Positions 6,570 through 13,042 are shown, counted from the stretch's first letter. The stretch is 22,215 nucleotides of DNA from Deltaproteobacteria bacterium (GCA_003646715.1 QMLL01000004.1:1-22215); one strand, 5' to 3'. Notes: generated from the sequence alone by a model not told the origin. Made by a program: numbers and translations.

Positions 6570-8426
6570 ATGAACCACTTGTTGGAGAGAGAAACTGGGA
6601 AAAAATTGTTGTTACTGGGAAATGAAGCAATCATTCGTGGAGGTCTGGAAGCAGGAGTGCGTTTTGCTACGGCTTATCCAGGTACACCCTCCACTGAGAT
6701 TGCGGACGGCTTCTATCACATAAGCCTGCAAGAACCACTTTATTTCGAATATTCGGTAAATGAAAAGGTAGCGCTGGAAACTGCGGCGGGAGCTGCTATT
6801 TCTGGAGTGAGAACACTATGTTGTATGAAGCATGTGGGACTGAACGTGGCCGCAGATGCTCTTATGACTTTAGCGTATGTCGGAGTGAAGGGCGGTATGG
6901 TAATTGTGACAGCTGACGACCCATCTTTACATTCGAGCCAAAACGAACAGGACAACCGCTATTACGCCCGATTATCAGGCCTGCCCATGCTGGAGCCGGC
7001 TGATCCACAAATGGCAAAAGAAATGACCATCGCAGGCATAGAACTTTCAGAAATAAACCAGATCCCTGTATTGCTCAGAACCACCACAAGAGTTAACCAT
7101 TCTCGCTGTGCAGTAACTCTGGGAGACTTACCCGAAATAAAGGCACCGGAAGGCAACTTCGAAAAAGACCCATTTAATCTGGTCGTAGTCCCCATGGTGG
7201 GAAGGCAGCTTCATCTACGATTATTGGAAAAGAAGAAAAAACTCCAGGAAGAATCAGAAAAGTCACCATTTAATTTTACCGAAGGAACAGGAAAGTGGGG
7301 TATCGTAACAAGTGGTGTAAGTTACAATTACGTTCTGGACGCCGTGGAAGATCTGGGCATTAAAGATAAGGTCACCATCTTTTACATCGGAATGTCTCAT
7401 CCTTTCCCAACTCAAATAGCGACGGATTTCCTCAACAAAGTGGAGAGCGTTCTGGTGGTGGAAGAACTGGAACCGTACCTTGAAGAAACCCTAAAAGTAA
7501 CTGCTTTTGAGGCTTCTATAGAAAAAGAAATAGCTGGTAAAGGTGATAACCTGATCCCGAGACATTTTGAAATTGATCCCGGGATAGTTAAGAAAGCCAT
7601 ATCTAATTTCTTTAACCTTGAGTCACCTCCAGCAGAAACACTTTCAGTATCAGAAGTACCATCTCGTCCACCTAACCTTTGCCCGGGATGCCCTCATAGG
7701 GCAACCTATTACATAATCAAAAAGATCGTCAATCCGGAAACCATCTACCCTACAGACATCGGATGCTACACCCTTGGTGTGCTGCCTCCGCTTAGCATGG
7801 CGGATTTCCTGATCTGCATGGGATCAAGCGTATCCAGCGCAGGAGGCTTTTCAAAGGCTCAGAAAAAACCCATCGTAGCCTTTATCGGCGATTCCACCTT
7901 TTTCCATTCCGGTATAACGGGGTTGATAAATGCGGTGACCAACGATCACAATTTTGTGCTGGTGATCCTGGACAACGGTACCACGGCTATGACTGGGCAC
8001 CAGCCGCATCCTGGCGTGGAATTCGGCCCCCAGGGAAAAATTGAACCAAAAGTCAAAATCGAGGATGTGGTAAAAGGCTGTGGCGTAAAATCTGTGGCTG
8101 TCATAAATCCTTTACAGATAAAAAAATCAACAGAAACAATTCAAAAACTCCTTGATTCTGATTCCAGAGGAGTAAAGGTAATAATAGCTAAAAGCCCATG
8201 CCCGCTCTACGAAAGACGAGTCATGGGCAAAAAACAAAAAATTGTGTTCGAAATAACCGATGAGTGCGACCTGTGCAAGGATTGTCTTGAGCTTGCATGT
8301 CCCGCAATATTTTACGAAAAAGCACGTGAGGGTGAAGAGCGCATTTTCATAAACGAAACATTGTGCAGTGGCTGCAGCGTTTGTGCACAGGTTTGTACAG
8401 CCATAAAAGCCAAAAAGAAAAATTAG
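6570..8426 (+). CDS. iorA: Indolepyruvate ferredoxin oxidoreductase, alpha subunit
   Basis: This 618-residue large subunit catalyses the reversible, CoA-dependent oxidative decarboxylation of aryl-pyruvates (indolepyruvate, phenylpyruvate, 4-hydroxyphenylpyruvate) with ferredoxin. The N-terminal pyrimidine-type domain shows LLLGNEAIIRGGLEAG and ATAYPGTPSTEI. The thiamine-diphosphate domain has GDSTFFHSGITG at about residue 440 and DNGTTAMTG near 468. The C-terminal ferredoxin domain carries two 4Fe-4S motifs: CDLCKDCLELACP (Cys about 566, 569, 572, 577) and CSGCSVCAQVC (about 599, 602, 605, 609). The second motif is followed by Thr instead of the usual Pro, and the protein ends soon after. 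The start at 6570 follows GGGAG at 6560-6564. It sits directly after the CoA ligase and before iorB. Tyr-controlled expression suggests use in the carboxylating (biosynthetic) direction. Confidence 0.95.
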   Translation: MNHLLERETGKKLLLLGNEAIIRGGLEAGVRFATAYPGTPSTEIADGFYHISLQEPLYFEYSVNEKVALETAAGAAISGVRTLCCMKHVGLNVAADALMTLAYVGVKGGMVIVTADDPSLHSSQNEQDNRYYARLSGLPMLEPADPQMAKEMTIAGIELSEINQIPVLLRTTTRVNHSRCAVTLGDLPEIKAPEGNFEKDPFNLVVVPMVGRQLHLRLLEKKKKLQEESEKSPFNFTEGTGKWGIVTSGVSYNYVLDAVEDLGIKDKVTIFYIGMSHPFPTQIATDFLNKVESVLVVEELEPYLEETLKVTAFEASIEKEIAGKGDNLIPRHFEIDPGIVKKAISNFFNLESPPAETLSVSEVPSRPPNLCPGCPHRATYYIIKKIVNPETIYPTDIGCYTLGVLPPLSMADFLICMGSSVSSAGGFSKAQKKPIVAFIGDSTFFHSGITGLINAVTNDHNFVLVILDNGTTAMTGHQPHPGVEFGPQGKIEPKVKIEDVVKGCGVKSVAVINPLQIKKSTETIQKLLDSDSRGVKVIIAKSPCPLYERRVMGKKQKIVFEITDECDLCKDCLELACPAIFYEKAREGEERIFINETLCSGCSVCAQVCTAIKAKKKN

Positions 8427-8467
8427 AGACTTGAACTTACAAAATCTTTGGACTGAGAGAGACGGAT

Positions 8468-9049
8468 ATGAGTAGTTGGAGAATATTTTGTACAGGAGTA
8501 GGAGGTCAGGGGACTCTTCTGGCCACTTATTTGATTGGAGAAGCTGCATTGAAAGCTGGTCTGCCGGTTATGGTCAGCGAAATTCATGGCATGGCTCAGA
8601 GAGGCGGAGTGGTGGAGTCTGCCGTGGTGATGGGAGACCGAAAAAGTCCTATTATATCTGATGGTGAAGCGGATATCCTGCTGGCCTTTGAACCATCGGA
8701 GGCGATGAGGGCTTTAAGGAAATGCAATTCTGAAACGCTGGTGATTAGCAATATTGTACCCCTTATTCCCTTTACTGTATCATCGGGCAAGGAGAGCTAT
8801 CCCGAGGTAGACAAGTTGCTGGACTCAATAAGGAATCAGGTCCGAAGGTTTATAGGGTTCAACGCCCTGGAGCTCGCCAGGAAAGCCGGATCAGAGCTTT
8901 CCCAAAACATGGTTATTCTGGGAGTTCTTTTCAAGCACGGCGGACTACCAATTGATGCAGAAATAATGAGAGACATGATCAGAACAAAAACGAAAAAGGC
9001 TTTTCTCGATGTTAACCTCAGGGCCTTTGAACTCGGATACAGCCTGTAG
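8468..9049 (+). CDS. iorB: Indolepyruvate ferredoxin oxidoreductase, beta subunit
   Basis: This 193-residue gamma-type subunit completes the IorAB heterodimer with the preceding gene. The N terminus has the family nucleotide-fold motif GVGGQGTLLATYLIGEAAL and the conserved EIHGMAQRGG stretch found in 2-oxoacid:ferredoxin oxidoreductase small subunits. The middle contains LLAFEPSEAMRAL, also characteristic. Length is normal for bacterial and archaeal IorB. It starts 41 bases after iorA, with a purine-rich GAGAGAGACGG stretch before the ATG. In the proposed pathway, IorAB takes electrons from reduced ferredoxin to carboxylate an aryl-acetyl-CoA to the aryl-pyruvate, the immediate transamination precursor of an aromatic amino acid. 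Confidence 0.95.
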   Translation: MSSWRIFCTGVGGQGTLLATYLIGEAALKAGLPVMVSEIHGMAQRGGVVESAVVMGDRKSPIISDGEADILLAFEPSEAMRALRKCNSETLVISNIVPLIPFTVSSGKESYPEVDKLLDSIRNQVRRFIGFNALELARKAGSELSQNMVILGVLFKHGGLPIDAEIMRDMIRTKTKKAFLDVNLRAFELGYSL

Positions 9050-9103
9050 TTGAACTTTTTCCAGATCTTCATTATTTGCTCGGTGTTATTCGAATGATAA
9101 CCA

Positions 9104-10120
9104 ATGCGACCAAATTTTAAACCTCGCCTTGTGAACGGTCCCTTTGGTGACCCGGCTGTTTACCTTGAATTTCTCCGAGAAAGGCGTGCCTTTCTCTTTG
9201 ATCTGGGAGACTTAAGACCTCTCACCAACAGGGAATTACTGAAAATTTCCCACGTTTTTGTGTCACACACGCACGTGGATCATTTTATTGGCTTCGACCA
9301 TTTACTCCGAATAAGCCTCGGAAGACAGAAACAAATCGTTTTGTTCGGCCCGAACGGCATAATTGATAACGTTGAAGGCAAGCTAAGAGGCTACACATGG
9401 AACCTGGTTGAAAACTACGTGGAAAGCCTAAGCATCAAAGTTTACCAGGTGGAAGAAAAGGAAATCGAAGTTGCAAAATTTTCCTGCCGAGAAAGGTTTA
9501 AACGCCAACACCTGGATGCCGTGTCAAAATCCGATAATATATTGCTTGACGAACCCTCCCTTACCGTATGCTGTACCTTTGTAAATCACCTTATCCCTGT
9601 ACTGGCTTTTAGCTTCGAAGAAAAATACCATATAAACGTGAAGAAAAACGAACTGGAAAAAAGGAACTGGCCACCGGGCCCCTGGCTGGCAGAACTCAAG
9701 CAGGCCATATACGAAGATAGACCTGACGACTGGATCATACAGGTCCGATCACCAAGAACTCCAGCACAGGTATTGGCTGAAGTGCCTCTTGGCGAACTTC
9801 GACACACTTTAGTAATGTATACAGCCGGGCAGAAGATTTCTTACGTGACAGATATGCTTTTTGAACCGGAGAGCGTGCAGAGAGTGATAGAGCTTGTTTC
9901 AAAATCAAACCTCTTATATATTGAAGCCTGTTTTCTGGAAGAAGACAGAGAAATTGCCAGTGAAAAGTATCACTTAACAGCTGCCCAGGCCGGATATATT
10001 GCAGGAAAGGCCAAAGTTCAAAACTTTAAACTTTTTCACTTTTCACCGAAATACAAAGGAAGAGAAATCGAACTTATCGAAGAAGCGCGAGATGCCTATA
10101 AGAAGTCTCTGGAAAAGTGA
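9104..10120 (+). CDS. RNase Z-like metallo-beta-lactamase-fold hydrolase
   Basis: This 338-residue cytoplasmic protein has the metal site SHTHVDHFIG (His55, His57, Asp59, His60), a further aspartate in YVTDMLFEP near residue 253, and distal histidines in HLTAAQAGYIAG (about 289) and LFHFSPKYKGRE (His about 312). The HFSP-Y ending and a PPGPW segment are typical of the RNase Z (tRNA 3'-processing) family, so that is the closest named relative. The length is somewhat above the usual 300-310 residues, and whether it processes tRNA is uncertain. It begins 54 bases after iorB with no strong ribosome-binding site, and appears to be the last gene of the operon. A role in aryl-acid metabolism, such as thioester hydrolysis, is conceivable but unsupported. 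No clear terminator follows. Confidence 0.75.
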   Translation: MRPNFKPRLVNGPFGDPAVYLEFLRERRAFLFDLGDLRPLTNRELLKISHVFVSHTHVDHFIGFDHLLRISLGRQKQIVLFGPNGIIDNVEGKLRGYTWNLVENYVESLSIKVYQVEEKEIEVAKFSCRERFKRQHLDAVSKSDNILLDEPSLTVCCTFVNHLIPVLAFSFEEKYHINVKKNELEKRNWPPGPWLAELKQAIYEDRPDDWIIQVRSPRTPAQVLAEVPLGELRHTLVMYTAGQKISYVTDMLFEPESVQRVIELVSKSNLLYIEACFLEEDREIASEKYHLTAAQAGYIAGKAKVQNFKLFHFSPKYKGREIELIEEARDAYKKSLEK

Positions 10121-10311
10121 CTACACAGCGAAGTGTAAGACTCTGCGTTGAATGATTTGGTTTTGCGTACTTGCTATTTGAAATCCGTCTAACCTTAATC
10201 TACCAGCTTTCACATACCTCGATACATGAAATTGTTTCTCGAGTCGAAAGATGTAACAGTGCTGACGAGAACCTTTGCAACTGCTACCAATAGAAAAAAA
10301 GGAGTTATTGC

Positions 10312-10535
10312 ATGAAACCTGGAAAATAACGAAGGACTAGAGAACATACTGCTCAAACAAGAACCTGGCAATCGATATAGATCAGCTTAACACCAGAAAC
10401 ATTTTTAATCTACAGGGAGGAGTTGCTGCGCTCATAAATTTAGGAATCAACCTGGCATGAAACAATACCATCAAAAGAGCCCTTATAGAATTCCAGCCCC
10501 TAGGACCAATTTTTCGTGCGGAACTCATTTTGTGA
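10312..10535 (+). pseudogene. Possible decayed small gene
   Basis: A strong ribosome-binding site (AAAGGAG at 10298-10304) and ATG at 10312 open a frame that stops after five codons. Adjacent frames then read like protein. One gives NLENNEGLENILLKQ from 10316. The next, from about 10350 to 10457, gives NLAIDIDQLNTRNIFNLQGG followed by VAALINLGINLA, then a TGA, then NNTIKRALIEFQPLGPIF to 10532. This could be a short gene broken by a frameshift and an internal stop, or chance. No family is recognised. Confidence 0.2.
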
Positions 10536-10580
10536 TAATCGAGGTGAAGACCTTACGCTGAGCTTGTACTTCAGTTCAAG

Positions 10581-10655
10581 GGCTTGGATTTCCGCCAAGC
10601 CGAGCTCGGTCATGACTTTCGCGGGAATGACGTTGAATAATCCTTCTGTCATTCC
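10581..10655 (+). repeat. REP-like inverted repeats
   Basis: Two inverted repeats lie side by side. GGCTTGG (10581-10587) pairs with CCAAGCC (10595-10601) around a 7-base loop. GGAATGAC (10624-10631) pairs with GTCATTCC (10648-10655). The flanking words TTCGCGGGAATGACG and GTCATTCCTGCACAGGCA followed by AAATCCAG resemble the dispersed 'GTCATTCCCGCG...GGAATCCAG' intergenic repeats seen in many Gram-negative genomes. That resemblance is from memory and was not searched. Confidence 0.45.
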
Positions 10656-10722
10656 TGCACAGGCAAAAATCCAGCGTTATTGATTGTAGGCATCATTTTC
10701 TCTCGAATTTCACCCTTTATTG

Positions 10723-10737
10723 TCCCAATTATTGGGA
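10723..10737. promoter_or_regulatory. 15-base perfect palindrome, possible operator
   Basis: TCCCAAT (10723-10729), a central T, and ATTGGGA (10731-10737) form an exact inverted repeat in an AT-rich setting. It lies about 260 bases upstream of the sigma-54-type promoter. It could be an activator or repressor site or a small hairpin; no binding family is recognised. Confidence 0.35.
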
Positions 10738-10996
10738 TAATTGTTGGTGTCAAAATACTGCCATAAAGATCAATAACTGACTCCAGCGCCAGTTCGCTCT
10801 GCCCGATACCTTTACAGCTTTTTATCTACGGTTAATAGAAAGGGCCCAAGGAAAACGGGCCACTAAAGGTAAGTCATAAATATGACATCGGAACAGGTTA
10901 ATTTTCCACAACCCATGCTCCATCCGATCCTGATAGATTCATGTTACATCTGGATTAAACAAGAACTTCACTTCCAATTGAATCTACCGACAATTT

Positions 10997-11012
10997 AGGC
11001 ACGATAGTTGCT
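10997..11012 (+). promoter_or_regulatory. Candidate sigma-54 (RpoN) promoter
   Basis: The sequence AGGCACGATAGTTGCT matches the -24/-12 consensus TGGCACG-N4-TTGCT with a single mismatch (A for the first T). The invariant GG (10998-10999) and GC (11010-11011) are separated by exactly 10 bases, as required. Transcription would start near 11022-11024, about 30 bases before the ATG of the 46-residue small protein. No terminator is visible before the trp leader, so transcripts could continue into it. Confidence 0.65.
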
Positions 11013-11053
11013 CACCACCCTTGAAGAAAATTACTTGAAAAGGAGACAAAATC

Positions 11054-11194
11054 ATGGAAGCACTATATCAAGGATTTGCGACGGCTTTTCCACTGGAGAT
11101 GGTTTCAGGATTTGGGAGAAATCTGCTAATTATCATAGCTTTTGCCTTCATTTTTAACCTAACAATACAAAAACCCAAGAAATCCAAGAAGTAA
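11054..11194 (+). CDS. Small single-span membrane protein, unknown function (46 aa)
   Basis: The frame ATG (11054) to TAA (11192-11194) encodes 46 residues. It has an excellent ribosome-binding site (AAAAGGAGAC, 11038-11047) and sits about 30 bases downstream of the predicted sigma-54 start. Residues 1-22 are mildly amphipathic (MEALYQGFATAFPLEM...GFGR), residues 23-37 form one hydrophobic span (NLLIIIAFAFIFNLT), and the tail is strongly basic (QKPKKSKK). This implies an inner-membrane protein with its C terminus in the cytoplasm by the positive-inside rule. I do not recognise a family. It could be an accessory subunit of a transporter or respiratory complex, or a stress-induced small protein. 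It is too short for standard gene callers and could be missed. Confidence 0.65.
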   Translation: MEALYQGFATAFPLEMVSGFGRNLLIIIAFAFIFNLTIQKPKKSKK

Positions 11195-11255
11195 TCAATC
11201 ATACGGCAAAATAGCCTGCTTAGACAAGAAAAAGTAGACGGAGGAAAATTTTTGC

Positions 11256-11285
11256 TTGACAACGCCTATATTGTTCCGTTATTGA
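11256..11285 (+). promoter_or_regulatory. Candidate sigma-70 promoter for the trp leader and operon
   Basis: A perfect TTGACA lies at 11256-11261. The -10 is weak: GTTATT at 11278-11283 (16-base spacer) or TATTGA at 11280-11285 (18-base spacer), each matching 3 of 6 positions. Transcription would start about 30-35 bases before the leader peptide, suitable for an attenuator. No TrpR-like operator is evident. Confidence 0.4.
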
Positions 11286-11324
11286 GGAAGATACTAATTC
11301 AAGTACAAGGATCGGACAATAATC

Positions 11325-11405
11325 ATGGAATTAACAATCGGAAAAAGTGATGTTCGCTATTATTGGTGGTGGTATAGCTACGGGAGGGTTATGTCCACTG
11401 CCTGA
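11325..11405 (+). CDS. trpL: trp operon leader peptide with Tyr and Trp codon cluster (26 aa)
   Basis: ATG (11325) to TGA (11403-11405) encodes 26 residues: MELTIGKSDVR, then YYWWWYSY (codons 11358-11381), then GRVMSTA. Three consecutive TGG codons (11364-11372) are flanked by two Tyr codons before and two after. A purine stretch ACAAGG at 11305-11310 is a weak, distant ribosome-binding site. Two intrinsic terminators follow at once, and trpE starts 128 bases after the stop. This is a classical attenuation leader, but the Tyr codons are unusual for a trp operon. They fit the fact that this operon also carries a DAHP synthase, a prephenate dehydrogenase and aroB, so stalling for want of either Trp or Tyr should relieve termination. 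Confidence 0.9.
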   Translation: MELTIGKSDVRYYWWWYSYGRVMSTA

Positions 11406-11428
11406 TAATAGTTAAACTTAATCAAAAA

Positions 11429-11462
11429 GCCGTGGGCATAACCAAAGCCCGCGGCTTTTTTT
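11429..11462 (+). terminator. First intrinsic terminator of the trp attenuator
   Basis: The stem GCCGTGGGC (11429-11437) and GCCCGCGGC (11447-11455) has one G-U pair and a 9-base loop, with seven T at 11456-11462. It is the 3:4 structure of the attenuator. Confidence 0.88.
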
Positions 11463-11467
11463 ATTTG

Positions 11468-11504
11468 AAGCCGCGGGTAATTTTCGGAATCCCGCGGCTT
11501 TTTT
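11468..11504 (+). terminator. Second intrinsic terminator of the trp attenuator
   Basis: The stem AAGCCGCGGG (11468-11477) and CCCGCGGCTT (11491-11500) is perfect and runs into a T tract (TTTTTT 11499-11504). It lies about 30 bases upstream of the trpE start. Two terminators in series should make leaky readthrough very low when both amino acids are plentiful. Confidence 0.88.
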
Positions 11505-11533
11505 ATTTTGATCAAAGTCATTGAAGAGAAGAA

Positions 11534-13042
11534 ATGAGCACACTAAGCCTTGAAGAATTCAAAAGAATTGCTAATTCAGCAAACATAGTTCCTGTGTATC
11601 AGGACATTGCCCACGATATATACACCCCGTTGGGGTTGTTCCTGAGTTTTGAAAACCAGCCCAATTGTTTTCTTTTCGAAAGCCTTGAAGGTGGCGAAAA
11701 GTGGGGCCGTTACAGCTTTATTGGATTTGGAGCCCAAAAGATTTTCGAAACCAGGGGCACAGAAGTAAAAATCAGCAGCGAAAGCGAAAAAGAGAACTTT
11801 AATTCAGACGCGCCCTTTGATGAACTGAAAAAATTCTTGAACCAGTTCAAGGTATGTCCAACACCGGATATGCCCAGACTTGCCACGGGCCTTGTAGGTT
11901 TTTTGGGCTACGATATCGTGGAATTCATCGAGGACATAAAAAGGATTCCTTCTGACAGAAACAAGTCTGCAGTAACAGCGAATTTCCCCGATTCATTTTT
12001 CTTTTTACCCGAGGTTATCATTGTTCATGACAATCTGAAACAGCAGCTCAAAGTAATAGCCGTTGTTTCCGTAACATCCGAAAATTCCCCTGATGATCAG
12101 TACTTCCGGGCCAGGGACAAGATAGAAGAAGTAATCGACAAAATAAAAAATCGTAATTTCTTTTCAACGCTCCCTGAAAAGAATTTTCAATCCATAGATA
12201 TAAAATCGAACACTTCCAGGGAAGATTTTGAATTAGCAGTCAAAAAAGCCATCGATCACATAATTTCCGGTGACTGCATACAGATAGTCCTCTCCCAGCG
12301 ATTTAGCGTGGACCTGAAAACTGATCCTATCAGCATTTACAGAACTCTCAGGCAAATAAATCCTTCACCGTACCTGTTTTACCTGAAGATGGGGGAAAAC
12401 CATCTACTTGGTTCTTCACCGGAGATACTGGTTCGACTTGATCAAGGCCGTATTCAGCTAAGACCCATCGCCGGTACAAGACCAAGAGGCAAAACCGAAG
12501 AAGAAGACAAGCAACTCGAACAGGAGCTTTTGGATGACGAAAAAGAAAGAGCAGAACACATAATGCTGGTGGATCTTGGCAGAAATGACGTTGGAAGAGT
12601 GGCTGAACTTGGAACAGTCAAAGTTGACGAGTTGATGGTCGTAGAGCGCTACTCTCATGTCATGCACATAGTATCCAACGTTGTGGGACAGCTGGCAAAA
12701 GATACCGAAGCAGTCGACGTTTTGAAAGCCGTGTTCCCGGCAGGCACGGTGTCCGGAGCACCAAAGGTCCGGGCCATGGAAATAATCAATGAACTGGAAA
12801 AAGAAGCAAGAGGCCCTTATGCGGGCGCCGTGGGCTACTTTGATTTTTCCGGAAATATGGATTTTTGCATAAATATTCGAAGCTTTTCCATAACAAACAA
12901 TGAAGTGTTTTTTCAGGTAGGGGCAGGAATCGTAGCAGATTCGGATCCCCAAAAGGAATATCAGGAAACCATAAACAAAGCCAAGGCCTTAATAAAGGCA
13001 TTGGAATGGGCGTACAGCTTTGATGGAAAGGAGAAAAAATGA
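11534..13042 (+). CDS. trpE: Anthranilate synthase component I
   Basis: This 502-residue enzyme converts chorismate plus ammonia (supplied by TrpG) to anthranilate, the first committed step of tryptophan synthesis. The N-terminal domain contains CFLFESLEGGEKWGRYSF, where FES (residues 48-50) corresponds to the LLES tryptophan feedback site. The C-terminal chorismate-binding domain shows IQIVLSQRF, LGSSPEILVR, PIAGTRPRGKT, MLVDLGRNDVGRV, FPAGTVSGAPKVRAMEII and the final GNMDFCINIR. Length is normal. The ATG at 11534 is preceded by GAAGAGAAG. It is the first structural gene after the attenuator and overlaps trpG by 4 bases (ATGA at 13039-13042), which couples synthesis of the two subunits. Confidence 0.97.
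   Translation: MSTLSLEEFKRIANSANIVPVYQDIAHDIYTPLGLFLSFENQPNCFLFESLEGGEKWGRYSFIGFGAQKIFETRGTEVKISSESEKENFNSDAPFDELKKFLNQFKVCPTPDMPRLATGLVGFLGYDIVEFIEDIKRIPSDRNKSAVTANFPDSFFFLPEVIIVHDNLKQQLKVIAVVSVTSENSPDDQYFRARDKIEEVIDKIKNRNFFSTLPEKNFQSIDIKSNTSREDFELAVKKAIDHIISGDCIQIVLSQRFSVDLKTDPISIYRTLRQINPSPYLFYLKMGENHLLGSSPEILVRLDQGRIQLRPIAGTRPRGKTEEEDKQLEQELLDDEKERAEHIMLVDLGRNDVGRVAELGTVKVDELMVVERYSHVMHIVSNVVGQLAKDTEAVDVLKAVFPAGTVSGAPKVRAMEIINELEKEARGPYAGAVGYFDFSGNMDFCINIRSFSITNNEVFFQVGAGIVADSDPQKEYQETINKAKALIKALEWAYSFDGKEKK

Larger units (their letters stand above)
10121..11053 (+). other. 933-base stretch without an intact gene
   Basis: No frame of convincing length occurs here on either strand. Visible content is a ribosome-binding site followed by a broken frame (10298-10535), REP-like inverted repeats (10581-10655), a 15-base palindrome (10723-10737) and a sigma-54-type promoter (10997-11012). 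The rest is AT-rich sequence in which I see nothing. No T-tract terminator for the ior operon is recognisable after 10120; only a 5-bp TACAC/GTGTA hairpin at 10122-10137 without a T run. Confidence 0.6.
11365..11504 (+). promoter_or_regulatory. Trp/Tyr transcription attenuator with tandem terminators
   Basis: Segments seen: (1) GGTGGTGG 11365-11372, within the Trp codons; (2) ATGTCCAC 11391-11398, with CCACTGCC at 11395-11402; (3) GCCGTGGGC 11429-11437, with GTGGGCAT at 11432-11439; (4) GCCCGCGGC 11447-11455; (5) GCCGCGGG 11470-11477; (6) CCCGCGGC 11491-11498. Pairings: 1:2 is 8 bp with two G-U; 2:3 is 8 bp with one G-U; 3:4 is 9 bp with one G-U and seven T after it; 4:5 is 8 bp perfect; 5:6 is 8 bp perfect with six T after it. 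A ribosome finishing at 11403 covers segment 2 and allows 3:4 and 5:6, both terminators. A ribosome stalled at the Tyr/Trp cluster lets 2:3 form, freeing 4 to pair with 5 and disabling both. Pairings are observed; behaviour is inferred. Confidence 0.82.

Noticed and set aside
5250..9049. Reading paaK-iorAB as an aromatic amino acid degradation module
   Set aside because: Not excluded, but a leader predicted to switch the operon on when Tyr is scarce argues against catabolism, and no ring-degradation genes are present.
12458..12952. 164-codon minus-strand frame inside trpE, and similar long antisense frames elsewhere
   Set aside because: They are antisense to strongly conserved genes, lack ribosome-binding sites and have composition that mirrors the opposite strand.
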